DNA of 64,000 nt, taken from Proteobacteria bacterium 005FR1. GTDB lineage: Bacteria; Pseudomonadota; Gammaproteobacteria; Pseudomonadales; Cellvibrionaceae. The stretch is from the NCBI GenBank assembly GCA_026192395.1, contig WACF01000001.1, positions 124,001-188,000 of the forward strand, given 5' to 3'. The position numbers were made by a program, and so were the translations under genes. Of this stretch, positions 26,898 to 34,848 are shown in pieces; within the stretch, counting starts at the first letter, position 1; each line of letters begins with the position of its first letter. The notes under the pieces were generated by a model. The model was not told the origin of the DNA. It saw nothing but the letters and a program-made list of their open reading frames with translations, and ran no database searches.

Positions 26898-28185
26898 GGA
26901 CTTCTACGCGTTCAGAGTGGGTCCAATGTGGAGTCATTTTATCCGGGACAACTTTTCGTTCTGGATGATTTGTCTCTATTTGTTTTTCGAATACTTCCGG
27001 CCGCAGGCCATTTACCCCGCCATCGACGTGCTTCCCTGGGCGCAGACCTTCGTGATTTTGGCTTTCGTGGGCGCTTTTTTCGACCGAAGCGCTCGCTGGG
27101 TTTCCAGTCCGGTGAACAAGTGGATGGTTTTCTTTGCGATAATCATCTATTTGTCCAGTCTGTTCGCCTACTTTCCCGCGGTATCCCGTGAACATTACAT
27201 CGACTTTTATAGCTGGTTTGTCATCTACTTCCTGATCGTCGCGATCGTCAACACGCGTAAACGGCTTTACATTTTCCTGATGGTTTTCCTGTTCTGTTCA
27301 GCGAAGATCGCCATCGGTACATCGCTGAGCTGGGCCAGCCGTGGCTTCTCGTTCACTGATTGGGGGCTGATGGGGCCCCGTGGTTACTTCCAGAACTCCG
27401 GTGAACTCGCCATTCTAATGCTTACTCTTTTCCCCTTGGCCTTCTACCTTTTTGTCGAACTCCGCAAAAAGGGCATACGCTGGTGGGAAAAGCTGCTGCT
27501 TCTGGCGTTCTGTGCAGCGCCGATCCTGACCATTCTGGGGGCGAGTAGTCGAGGGGCGCAATTGGCCCTGATTGGTACGCTGGCACTGATGTTTCGCAAG
27601 CAGATCTTCAGAGTCAAGCCGCTGATTGGGGTGGCAGCATTGGTCGTCGTCGGATTTTTCCTTCTGCCAGAAGAACAGAAGCAACGCTTCGCCACCGTTG
27701 GCGAAGACCGCACTTCCCAGCAACGCCTCCTGTATCTGGAGAACGGCTGGGAAATGATGAAGGAGTATCCGGTGCTTGGCGTGGGCTTCTTCAATTTCCC
27801 CGACTACTACAGCATGCATTACCCAGAGGACATCATCACCGTGAACGAACGTGCGGAACTGTCCCACAACATCTTTATTCAGGTGGGTACGGACGCCGGC
27901 TTCGTCGGCCTTGCCATCTTTATACTGCTGATCATCTCGGGGCTACGGGTGGCGTTCAGGCCCGGTAAGGATGAACAGCGCGATGAGGTCTTTGCGGGTA
28001 TTGGCCGCGGACTGGGATTCGGCATCGTCGGCTTTACGATAGCCGGTCAGTTTGTGACGGTCGCCTATTATCCTTTCCTATGGATCGGACTGGCGTTGAT
28101 CGTGTCCTTGTCGAATGCCTGTCGGGTCAAAGAGCCGGCGCGGGCGAGAATGCCTGCGGCTACCCGAATGGCGGCGACATCGTAA
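26875..28185 (+). CDS. O-antigen ligase/polymerase family membrane protein (Wzy/WaaL-like)
   Basis: This is a 436-residue polytopic inner-membrane protein with about ten to eleven hydrophobic segments. The large periplasmic loop typical of the Wzy_C/WaaL domain lies at about residues 285-340 and contains ENGWEMMKEYPVLGVGFFNFP and ERAELSHNIFIQVGTDAGFVGL, with the conserved His near the end of the loop. It resembles the exosortase A-associated O-ligase group. In a Wzx/Wzy system it would polymerise repeat units or ligate the chain. It overlaps the phosphatase gene by 23 bases. I looked for exosortase motifs (the conserved Cys, Arg and His of EpsH proteins) and do not see them, so this is not the missing exosortase. 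Confidence 0.9.
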   Translation: MRKEITVEDFYAFRVGPMWSHFIRDNFSFWMICLYLFFEYFRPQAIYPAIDVLPWAQTFVILAFVGAFFDRSARWVSSPVNKWMVFFAIIIYLSSLFAYFPAVSREHYIDFYSWFVIYFLIVAIVNTRKRLYIFLMVFLFCSAKIAIGTSLSWASRGFSFTDWGLMGPRGYFQNSGELAILMLTLFPLAFYLFVELRKKGIRWWEKLLLLAFCAAPILTILGASSRGAQLALIGTLALMFRKQIFRVKPLIGVAALVVVGFFLLPEEQKQRFATVGEDRTSQQRLLYLENGWEMMKEYPVLGVGFFNFPDYYSMHYPEDIITVNERAELSHNIFIQVGTDAGFVGLAIFILLIISGLRVAFRPGKDEQRDEVFAGIGRGLGFGIVGFTIAGQFVTVAYYPFLWIGLALIVSLSNACRVKEPARARMPAATRMAATS

Positions 28186-28333
28186 CCGTCGCACAGTCAA
28201 TCGGCGCCAGTGGCAAAACCTCGTCCTCCCAGTTGCAATGAAATGATCGCTGCACTGGGAGCGAGCGGCTGGCGACCGTTCCCCTCGCGGTCGAAATGGC
28301 AACTTGAAGCAAATCCTTGTTCCGGAGGCTTTC

Positions 28334-29365
28334 ATGAACGGCAGATTACTGCTGTCATTTTGGGCTGGTCTCGCGATCATCAGCACTAGTGTGTCTGCGC
28401 AGACAGCATCCTTGTCGCCTGTGCCGAAGGACCTTGGCACGGATAGTAGCCGCGAAGTCAGGGGCCATGGCGAAACGAAACATAAAGTGAATAGGCAAAA
28501 CTTGTGGGGGGGTGCGAAGCTGCGCTTTGTGGAGAACTTCGAAAGCGGCACACTCAATCGCAGTCACCCGTCCGGTTTCAGATGGGGTTCTTCGCGGAGC
28601 CGCGCTATCGTCCGTGATGATCAGTATATCGTGTGGAAGGGGAAACCGCGGATGGAGGGACCGATCGGCGATCCTCCCCGAAAATGGGAAGGGTTTTCCG
28701 GTTCACATGCGCTGATGTTCAGCTATCCGGCCGGTAAAAATGGTTTTTCCGAGCAGCGCTTTTCCCTCGGGCGCGCGTATCCGGATCTGTGGGTGGGCTA
28801 CTGGTTGCGCGTGCCCATCAATTGGAAGCACGGCAGCGGCAATACGAACAACAAATTTTTCGCCATCTGGATGGATGAATATGAATACAAAGGGCCGGGG
28901 GCGACGGGCGTGATCCAGATTCGCAATGCTGGGGATGGTGACTCAAAGATTTCCCCCTACGCCATGACCCGCGACAACCACCATCCCGGAGAAGAACTCG
29001 GTAAGACCTTCATCCGCTCCCCGGAAGACCAGGGTCGCTGGATGCAGGTCGTCATCCACGCGCAGATGGCCTCGGGACCCACTAACAGAGATGGGATCTT
29101 CGAGCTGTACCGCCGATGGGAAGGGGAGAGCGAGTTCGATCAGATATTCCGCATTGACGACTGGGAGAACTACCACGTGGGCGGCAATGAAGGATTTGCT
29201 CACGGATACCTGATGGGCTGGGCAAACGCGACTCAGCCTTATACCTCGGAGTGGTTGCTGGATGACTTCGTTTTCTCGGATCAGAGTTTGCTGAAGACGC
29301 CGGCTCCCCGAAGCGCGCCTCGAGAGGAATCATCGCCGTCGATTCCAAGCTTTGTAGTGCCCTAA
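28334..29365 (+). CDS. Secreted jelly-roll-like protein, paralogue 1 of 4 (polysaccharide-lyase-like)
   Basis: This is a 343-residue secreted protein with a signal peptide (about residues 1-22, ending SVSA) after a GGAGG ribosome site. The mature protein is tryptophan- and tyrosine-rich and looks like a concanavalin A-like beta sandwich: EQRFSLGRAYPDLWVGYW, NNKFFAIWMDEYEY, RGRWMQVVIH-like strand (here QGRWMQVVIHAQMAS), DGIFELYRRWEG, HVGGNEGFAHGYLMGW and EWLLDDFVF. Strands of this type (GRWMQ...DGVFELYR) recall heparin-lyase-like and PL7/PL14 jelly rolls, but I cannot assign a catalytic set. It ends with a Ser/Pro linker and the tail SIPSFVVP, shared in form with the three paralogues. Unlike them it lacks an early Cys. 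A glycosyltransferase gene separates it from paralogues 2-4. Confidence 0.8.
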   Translation: MNGRLLLSFWAGLAIISTSVSAQTASLSPVPKDLGTDSSREVRGHGETKHKVNRQNLWGGAKLRFVENFESGTLNRSHPSGFRWGSSRSRAIVRDDQYIVWKGKPRMEGPIGDPPRKWEGFSGSHALMFSYPAGKNGFSEQRFSLGRAYPDLWVGYWLRVPINWKHGSGNTNNKFFAIWMDEYEYKGPGATGVIQIRNAGDGDSKISPYAMTRDNHHPGEELGKTFIRSPEDQGRWMQVVIHAQMASGPTNRDGIFELYRRWEGESEFDQIFRIDDWENYHVGGNEGFAHGYLMGWANATQPYTSEWLLDDFVFSDQSLLKTPAPRSAPREESSPSIPSFVVP

Positions 29366-29849
29366 CCCTGATGATCTGCTCAGCCGGAGCATCCTCGGCT
29401 TGCCGCAGATTTGCCGCTGTCTCTTCTTCTTTCCTTTTCGCTAAATCCTTCCATCTTCAACAAGCCTCGCTTCGCTCGAGCCGAGTTCACCAAGCGCGAG
29501 CTCATCAAAAATAGCCTTCAGCATCCAAGTTGAACAATATCTGATCACTTTGGGTCTGCAATTTGCAATTGCCTTTCTGGAACTGAGCACTAATCGGTGA
29601 AGCAGGAACAGCTTCATACTGAATCCGAAGCGATGCTGAAACCTCCGCTCGCGCGGGGGAGCGCACAAGCCGCGCGCCCTGGCTCTTTCTCTAGCATTAG
29701 TAGCAGCAACCCTGTGAACAGGGACCGGATTCAGAAGCGAAGGTGGAAGTGTAAGAATTCCACAGAGTTGTTCCAGTGGACCCCGCGCAACCGCAAGGAT
29801 GGCGGTTGTGGAGGAAAGCAGCTGTTAATTGGATGAGGATGTACTGGAA
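29366..29849. other. 484-bp stretch without a recognisable gene
   Basis: No open frame with a ribosome site and a recognisable motif is present. The stretch contains a short palindromic core GCAATTTGC at 29558-29566, a sequence that also occurs at 32170 and 33533 upstream of jelly-roll paralogues 3 and 4 but also inside the synthase gene. A GAGGAT stretch at 29834-29839 may serve as the ribosome site of the next gene. No clear terminator follows paralogue 1. Confidence 0.5.
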
Positions 29850-30815
29850 ATGGAATTGCAGAGCATGAGTGACCCGAAGCACAGCCTGTCGGTGGTCGTG
29901 CCCACCTTTAATGAGGCCCACCACCTCCCCAACTTGCTGACCAGTCTGGAACAAGCCCTCGGATCCGACTGCGATATTGTTGTGGTGGACAATGGATCCA
30001 CCGACGCGACGGCGGAAATCGCTGAAAAATCCAATTGCCGGCTGATCCGGTTAGGGGAGAAAACATTTCCCTCCATAGCCCGCAATATCGGCGCAAGGGC
30101 GACCGATTCCGAGATTCTGGTCTTTCTCGATGCCGACATAATCGTCACACCGTCATGGGCGCAGGCCCTGGGAAGTCTCAGGGAAAATCGGGAGTTTCTC
30201 GATGGCGATGTGATCACCGGGGACAGCTATCAGATTTCACTCAATCCGTCGTGGATCGAAAAATACTGGTTTGAACCGCTGCGAAAAGGCAAAAAGAACT
30301 ACATCAACGGAGGCAATCTGTTGATGACCCGGAAAGCCTTCGAAAAGCTCGGGGGCTTTAACGAACGGCTCGAGACGGGCGAAGACGTCGACTTTTCAAA
30401 ACGCGCTCGACAACAGGGTATGAAAGTGATCCTCGAGCCGGCATTCGCCGTTCATCACGAGGGATTTCCCAAGAGCATTCGGCATTTCTTTGGCCGGGAA
30501 AAGTGGCATGGCAAGGGTGACTTCGCGAGTCTGGAGTACTTTCGGCAATCCCGTGTGGCCCAGATCGCTTTGCTGATCGGACTTTGCTACCTGCTTGTGC
30601 TGTTCACGCTCCCGGCCGCCTGGTATCTGGAACCCGCCGGCGCGGCTCTGGTGGCGCTGCTCGGTGCGCTGGCCGTGGTGGTGCTTTGCAGCGTTCCCAG
30701 TCTCCTCAAGTTCCGACGATTCGGTGCAACCTACAGCCTGGTCGGAACATTCATTTACTTTATCTACTTCAACGCGCGACTCAGCTCGCTTTTCTCGGTT
30801 CTTCGCAAGCGCTGA
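29850..30815 (+). CDS. Glycosyltransferase family 2, membrane-anchored
   Basis: This is a 321-residue GT-A inverting glycosyltransferase. The donor-site start is SVVVPTFNEAHHLPNLLTSL, followed by VVVDNGSTDAT, the DxD-type motif VFLDADIIV, the acceptor-loop GGNLLMTRKAFEKLGGF and the catalytic ETGEDVDFSKRARQQG. About three hydrophobic helices occupy the C-terminal 90 residues (around 235-255, 260-285 and 295-310). It lies between jelly-roll paralogues 1 and 2 in the same direction, so it may glycosylate a repeat-unit intermediate or, less likely, the secreted proteins. Alternative starts exist at TTG 29829 and ATG 29865; I used the ATG at 29850. Confidence 0.9.
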   Translation: MELQSMSDPKHSLSVVVPTFNEAHHLPNLLTSLEQALGSDCDIVVVDNGSTDATAEIAEKSNCRLIRLGEKTFPSIARNIGARATDSEILVFLDADIIVTPSWAQALGSLRENREFLDGDVITGDSYQISLNPSWIEKYWFEPLRKGKKNYINGGNLLMTRKAFEKLGGFNERLETGEDVDFSKRARQQGMKVILEPAFAVHHEGFPKSIRHFFGREKWHGKGDFASLEYFRQSRVAQIALLIGLCYLLVLFTLPAAWYLEPAGAALVALLGALAVVVLCSVPSLLKFRRFGATYSLVGTFIYFIYFNARLSSLFSVLRKR

Positions 30816-31168
30816 GTTGATCCATGTGCTGCCGGTGGCTGCCGGCAGCGCCCGATCCGCCTGTTCACCTTCCTCCCTCCAGTCCCTTTGCGCCGCTTGC
30901 CGATAGCACCCTGCTTTTGTCCTGGCCGGCCGGTTATATCAAAGCCGGTTCGGCAAGGCCCCGGACATATAGCGCTCAAAAATGAGACACAGGTCTGAAC
31001 TGCTTCGGCATTGAAGCACAATTCTGCAAGCTACAGAGATAGCTCGACCATTAAGAGCAGCGAGCTTCGAAACACCGACTACATTACTAAACGTTGCCTG
31101 GCGGTTGACCGGATCGCCCAGGACCCCGCGTATACAGTGCGGGATGTTGTAAACCGTAGGAGGTAGTT
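30816..31168. other. 353-bp intergenic region upstream of jelly-roll paralogue 2
   Basis: No gene is supported here. It should hold the promoter of the 31169-33229 pair. A TTGACC at about 31107 and a TATACA at about 31133 look like sigma-70 boxes but are 20 bp apart, which is too wide for confidence. The strong ribosome site AGGAGG lies at 31158-31163. Confidence 0.45.
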
Positions 31169-32146
31169 GTGGCTCGCAGAACTTGGTTTCGATCGGCTGC
31201 TTACGGATTGGCTTTCTTCTCGGCACTTGCCGTTGCCGAATCACACTGTCCGGCACCAGTGGTGGAGCGGGATCTTCGTCTTGAACCCTGGGCGGACATT
31301 CCCTATATCGTCAAAGAAGATTTCGAACGCGGTTCTCTTGATGTTCCCTACGCAAACGGCTTCGACTGGGGGCAGTCCGTGCGCATGACCGTTGTGCGGG
31401 ACGATCAGCGAATCACCTGGGAAAAACGGGGCGAAATCGGTGGACCCTATCCCGATAAGGATTGGGAAGGTTTCTCCGGGTCGCACGCGCTGCGCTTTGG
31501 TTATCCCTCAGGGGGGGATGGTTGGTCGGAACAGCGGTTTTCGCTGGGCGGTGCTTATCCAGAACTGTGGGTCGGCTACTGGATGAGAGTCCCGACCAAC
31601 TGGACTCACGGAGCCTGGAACTCCCAGTCCAATGGCGATAACAACAAATTCTTCGCCATCTGGATGGACGAATACGAAAAAGTCGGCCCGACCGGCGTAA
31701 TCCAGACGCGCGGCACGAGTGGCGACTCGAAGATATCTCCTTACGTGCGAAACCGCGCTAATCGTCACCTGGGTGAAAACGGCGGTGGGATCTTTATCGA
31801 TAGCTCCCGCGACCGCGGTCGCTGGATGCAGGTCATCATTCACATGAAAATGGCTTCGAGTCTGGACGCAAGGGATGGTGTATTCGAGCTCTATCGTCGC
31901 TGGGAAGATCAGTCCGACTTCGAACAGGTTTTCGCTTTCGACAGCTGGGACAATTATCACGTTGGAGGCAATCGCGGTTTCGCTCACGGCTACTTGATGG
32001 GTTGGTACAACGCGGTACAGCCCGATGCGACGGACTGGTTGATGGACGATTTCATCGCGACCGAACACAACCTGCTCGAATCGGAGACCCGTGAGGTTCC
32101 AGTCGCTCCCAGCGAGCCCCGCATTCCTTCGATCATCCAGCCTTGA
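31169..32146 (+). CDS. Secreted jelly-roll-like protein, paralogue 2 of 4
   Basis: This is a 325-residue secreted protein that starts at GTG with AGGAGG six bases upstream. The signal peptide ends LAVA before Glu-Ser-His-Cys. The mature N-terminus carries a single early Cys in the motif CPAP, shared with paralogues 3 and 4. The core repeats the family pattern: WEGFSGSHALRFGYPSGG, EQRFSLGGAYPELWVGYW, NNKFFAIWMDEYEKVGPTG, ISPYVRNRANRHLGE, RGRWMQVIIHMKMAS, DGVFELYRRWED and HVGGNRGFAHGYLMGW. It has a small insert (AWNSQSNGD) where the others read HGSGNTNN. The tail is PSEPRIPSIIQP. It is probably co-transcribed with paralogue 3, 114 bp downstream. Confidence 0.8.
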   Translation: MARRTWFRSAAYGLAFFSALAVAESHCPAPVVERDLRLEPWADIPYIVKEDFERGSLDVPYANGFDWGQSVRMTVVRDDQRITWEKRGEIGGPYPDKDWEGFSGSHALRFGYPSGGDGWSEQRFSLGGAYPELWVGYWMRVPTNWTHGAWNSQSNGDNNKFFAIWMDEYEKVGPTGVIQTRGTSGDSKISPYVRNRANRHLGENGGGIFIDSSRDRGRWMQVIIHMKMASSLDARDGVFELYRRWEDQSDFEQVFAFDSWDNYHVGGNRGFAHGYLMGWYNAVQPDATDWLMDDFIATEHNLLESETREVPVAPSEPRIPSIIQP

Positions 32147-32260
32147 AACCCGCTATCAATTAAACAATAGCAATTTGCCTACCCCGGTTTGCGGCCCCGT
32201 GCCGCAGGCCCCCTTCATTGTCCGAATCAGTGACAGCAAAAAGAATTACCAGGAGGAATC

Positions 32261-33229
32261 GTGAGTAAGAAACTGTGGCATTCGCTCGCAGCGACCTTGG
32301 CCCTGAGCAGTTTCGGCGCTTTCGCCGCTGACCAGTGTTACGCTCCTGCGGAGCCGGTCCTCGCCAAGCCCTGGGGCAATCTCATACCGGACGTAGAAGA
32401 GGGCTTCGAGTCCGCCACTCTGGACGTGCCCTATACAACGGGATTCAGCTGGGGGAGTGCGAGAGGGCGCTCCATTGTCCGCGATGACCAATACCGGGTC
32501 TGGAAAGGCGAGTCCATTCTCGAAGGGCCGGAAAGCGGCCGGGAGTGGGAAGGTTTTTCCGGTTCGCATGCAATGTTGTTCAGTTTTCCCGCCGGCCAGA
32601 ACGGCTTCGCGGAGCAGCGCTTTTCGCTGGGTAAAGCCTATCCCGAGCTCTGGGTTGGCTATTGGCTCCGCGTGCCCACCAACTGGACGCACGGCAGTGG
32701 CAATACCAACAACAAGTTCTTTGCAATTTGGATGGACGAGTACGAACGGGTCGGGCCCACGGGCGTGATTCAAACGCGCAACAGAAATGGCGACTCGGCG
32801 ATTTCACCCTATGTGCGCACCCGGGACAACGATCATCTGGGCGAGCGTATGGGCAATCTGCTCATCGATATCTCGCGGGATCGGGGCCGTTGGATGCAGG
32901 TCGCCATTCACGTCAAGATGGCTTCCGGCGCGTCAGCCGCTGATGGCGTTTTCGAGTTGTACCGACGCTGGGAAGGCGAGCAGGACTTCGAAAAGATCTT
33001 CGGATACGACGATTGGGACAACTACCACGTCGGGGGTAACCGCGGCTTCGCCCACGGCTATCTAATGGGTTGGGCTAATGCCACGCAACCAGAAGCATCG
33101 GAATGGTTGCTGGACGACTTCGTGGTAACCACTGAGAACCTGCTGCTGGTCCCGAGCTTCACCGGCGATGCGGCGCCGCAACCAAGACCTGCGCCTGCGA
33201 TTCCGGTCATCATCGGGCCGCAAGGCTGA
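32261..33229 (+). CDS. Secreted jelly-roll-like protein, paralogue 3 of 4
   Basis: This is a 322-residue secreted protein that starts at GTG with AGGAGG at 32251-32256. The signal peptide ends GAFA and the mature protein opens ADQCYAPAEPV, again with one early Cys. Core motifs are those of the family: IVRDDQYRVWKGE, WEGFSGSHAMLFSFPAG, EQRFSLGKAYPELWVGYW, GNTNNKFFAIWMDEYE, RGRWMQVAIHVKMAS, DGVFELYRRWEGE and HVGGNRGFAHGYLMGW. It is closest by eye to paralogue 1 in the RDDQ-WKG segment and to paralogue 4 in the RDRGRWMQ segment. A Pro-rich linker leads to the tail AIPVIIGPQG. No membrane anchor, PEP motif or basic C-terminus is present. Confidence 0.8.
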   Translation: MSKKLWHSLAATLALSSFGAFAADQCYAPAEPVLAKPWGNLIPDVEEGFESATLDVPYTTGFSWGSARGRSIVRDDQYRVWKGESILEGPESGREWEGFSGSHAMLFSFPAGQNGFAEQRFSLGKAYPELWVGYWLRVPTNWTHGSGNTNNKFFAIWMDEYERVGPTGVIQTRNRNGDSAISPYVRTRDNDHLGERMGNLLIDISRDRGRWMQVAIHVKMASGASAADGVFELYRRWEGEQDFEKIFGYDDWDNYHVGGNRGFAHGYLMGWANATQPEASEWLLDDFVVTTENLLLVPSFTGDAAPQPRPAPAIPVIIGPQG

Positions 33230-33430
33230 TCAAACCATCGCAGCGTGGCCGGCGTCCGCCTGTCACGCTGTCTCCTCCGAGCTCTCTCCGCTCCCCAATC
33301 GATGAGAGCCAAACAGCCTGAGTCGACAGGTTTTCTGCGCCAATACCCGTACCGACGGGAGCGATCAGAAGGAAAACTTTGACGACATCCGCAACAAGCG
33401 TTTGATTCGCGCCACAGAGATCACGCTCAA

Positions 33431-33446
33431 TGTGATCTGCATCACA
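33431..33446. promoter_or_regulatory. CRP/Vfr-type binding site
   Basis: The palindrome TGTGATCTGCATCACA is a perfect TGTGA-N6-TCACA match, centred about 142 bp upstream of the ATG at 33581. A weak -10-like TACAGA at 33465-33470 lies where a class II CRP-dependent promoter would place it. An overlapping second inverted repeat (AGATCAC and GTGATCT, around 33416-33436) shares its left half. Confidence 0.75.
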
Positions 33447-33529
33447 TCCGTAATGCGAGGCAAGTACAGAAGCTGAACTGCCCGTTCCGGCAGGTTACCT
33501 GTGCTTGTGCCATACCTGAGCTTCTTCAG

Positions 33530-33544
33530 TTGGCAATTTGCCAA
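33530..33544. promoter_or_regulatory. 15-bp palindrome in the leader of jelly-roll paralogue 4
   Basis: TTGGCAATTTGCCAA is a perfect palindrome around a central T. It lies 24 bp upstream of the AGGAGG ribosome site, so it could be an operator or a small leader hairpin. Function unknown. Confidence 0.45.
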
Positions 33545-33580
33545 GCTCAAACACGGCTTTTCTCCGCAGGAGGTATCCTC

Positions 33581-34477
33581 ATGGCCAATCGAGCGATCAA
33601 ATCACTGGCAGTTCTGATTGCTGCCGCGGCATGTTCAACCACGGCAGTGGCGCAGCAATGCGCGGCGCCCGTGTCCGCTGCACCGGGAGCCCCGGCATCC
33701 GCGATCGTGCATGACAGTTTTCAAGGCGGTATCAACCAGTCGCCGACCGCGTCCGGCTTCCAATGGCACAAAGGTACTCGCACCGGCACAGTCAGCCAGG
33801 GCTACTCGGATGCCGGCGCTCTGCAGTTTCGCTTTCCAGCCGGCAATAATGGTATGTCGGAACAGCGCTTCTCCCTCGGTGGCGCTTATCCGGAGCTTTG
33901 GTTCCGTTACTGGGTGAAGGTCCCGGCAAACTGGGAACATGGGAGCGGTAACACCAACAACAAGTTCTTCGCGATCTGGATGGATGAGTACGAACGAAAG
34001 GGCGCCACCGGCGTTATCCAGACCCGGGACAGTGGTGGCCACTCGGTTATTTCCCCCTACGTGCGTACCCGCGGCAATCAACACCTGGGCGAAGAGACCG
34101 GCAACATGCTGATCGACATCTCCAAGGACAGAGGGCGATGGATGCAGGTGGTGATCCACGTGAAGATGGCGAGCGCTGCCGGGAGTCCCGACGGTGTTTT
34201 CGAGCTCTATCGACGTTGGGAAGGCGAGCAGAACTTTGAAACCATTTTCTCGAAATCTGATTGGGATAACTTCCACGTCGGCGGCAACAAGGGTTTCAGC
34301 CACGGCTATCTGATGGGCTGGGCGAACGCCACCCAGCCCAGTGCCTCTGAGTGGCTGATCGATGATTTTCTGGTCTCGGAGAAGAACCTGCTCAACACGG
34401 ATTCAGTGCCGGCACCCAAGCCTCAGAGCAGTAACAAAACCGCCAAGATTCCCAAGATCGTCCCTCCCCAGGCGTGA
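33581..34477 (+). CDS. Secreted jelly-roll-like protein, paralogue 4 of 4
   Basis: This is a 298-residue secreted protein, the shortest of the four. A signal peptide ends TAVA and the mature protein opens QQCAAPVSAAP with the early Cys. It lacks the RDDQ-WKG and WEGFSGSHA region of the others and goes from a short GTRTGTVSQGYSDAG stretch directly to LQFRFPAGNNG. The remainder matches well: EQRFSLGGAYPELWFRYW, GNTNNKFFAIWMDEYE, ISPYVRTRGNQHLGE, RGRWMQVVIHVKMAS, DGVFELYRRWEGE and HVGGNKGFSHGYLMGW. The tail after a Ser/Lys linker is AKIPKIVPPQA. The ATG follows AGGAGG. It has its own 351-bp leader with a CRP-type site and is followed by a strong terminator, so it is probably a separately regulated single-gene unit. 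Confidence 0.8.
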   Translation: MANRAIKSLAVLIAAAACSTTAVAQQCAAPVSAAPGAPASAIVHDSFQGGINQSPTASGFQWHKGTRTGTVSQGYSDAGALQFRFPAGNNGMSEQRFSLGGAYPELWFRYWVKVPANWEHGSGNTNNKFFAIWMDEYERKGATGVIQTRDSGGHSVISPYVRTRGNQHLGEETGNMLIDISKDRGRWMQVVIHVKMASAAGSPDGVFELYRRWEGEQNFETIFSKSDWDNFHVGGNKGFSHGYLMGWANATQPSASEWLIDDFLVSEKNLLNTDSVPAPKPQSSNKTAKIPKIVPPQA

Positions 34478-34489
34478 TGTCCTCCTGAC

Positions 34490-34527
34490 GACAACGGAGC
34501 TTTGCGGAAGCTCCGTTGTCCTTTCTC
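34490..34527 (+). terminator. Rho-independent terminator after jelly-roll paralogue 4
   Basis: A perfect 13-bp stem (GACAACGGAGCTT at 34490-34502, complement at 34508-34520, loop TGCGG) is followed by CTTTCT. The hairpin begins 12 bp after the stop codon. The T-tract is short but the stem is long and perfect. Confidence 0.8.
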
Positions 34528-34848
34528 CGCGATGAGCAAGTGCATCGGTAACTGATCCGGTACACTTTTCGCATCTTCATTACTGTTGAGCCGCCCGGAC
34601 ACGTGAAGGCGGCAATTCCCCCTGGGGCAGCTCTTCTCTTTGCAAAACTTGCACAGACGTCAGGTAATGTCGCTACCGCCCGTTAGCCCGTCTGGCTGAA
34701 GATCTGCATCTATTTCCGCGTTCTCAACGCGGTCACCTGCTAAACCCTGGGCGTCAATGAAACGTCCCGACATCGGCACTATGAAGCCCGCCCTATTCAA
34801 AGAGGGCTGAACACCGAAGGATCGGAAGACTGAAGGAGAAGTCATCGG
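34528..34848. other. 321-bp intergenic region upstream of the flippase gene
   Basis: No gene is supported. The region contains two short hairpins: GCCGCC/GGCGGC at about 34590-34613 and CCGCGTT/AACGCGG around 34717-34733. Near its end it has the ribosome site AAGGAG at about 34833-34838. I see no convincing promoter. Confidence 0.45.

Noticed and set aside
26875-28185. Candidate exosortase among the polytopic proteins
   Set aside because: The protein has the large periplasmic loop of the Wzy/WaaL fold and I cannot see the Cys, Arg and His arrangement of EpsH/XrtA proteins.
31100-31140. Sigma-70 promoter TTGACC...TATACA upstream of paralogue 2
   Set aside because: The spacing is 20 bp, too wide for a normal promoter.
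29558-33541. Shared GCAATTTGC palindromic core in three intergenic regions
   Set aside because: The same 9-mer also occurs inside the synthase coding sequence near 45923, so it may be chance; only the longer 15-bp palindrome at 33530 was kept.
28334-34477. PEP-CTERM sorting signals on the jelly-roll paralogues
   Set aside because: There is no Pro-Glu-Pro motif, C-terminal helix or Arg cluster; the tail is short and non-hydrophobic.
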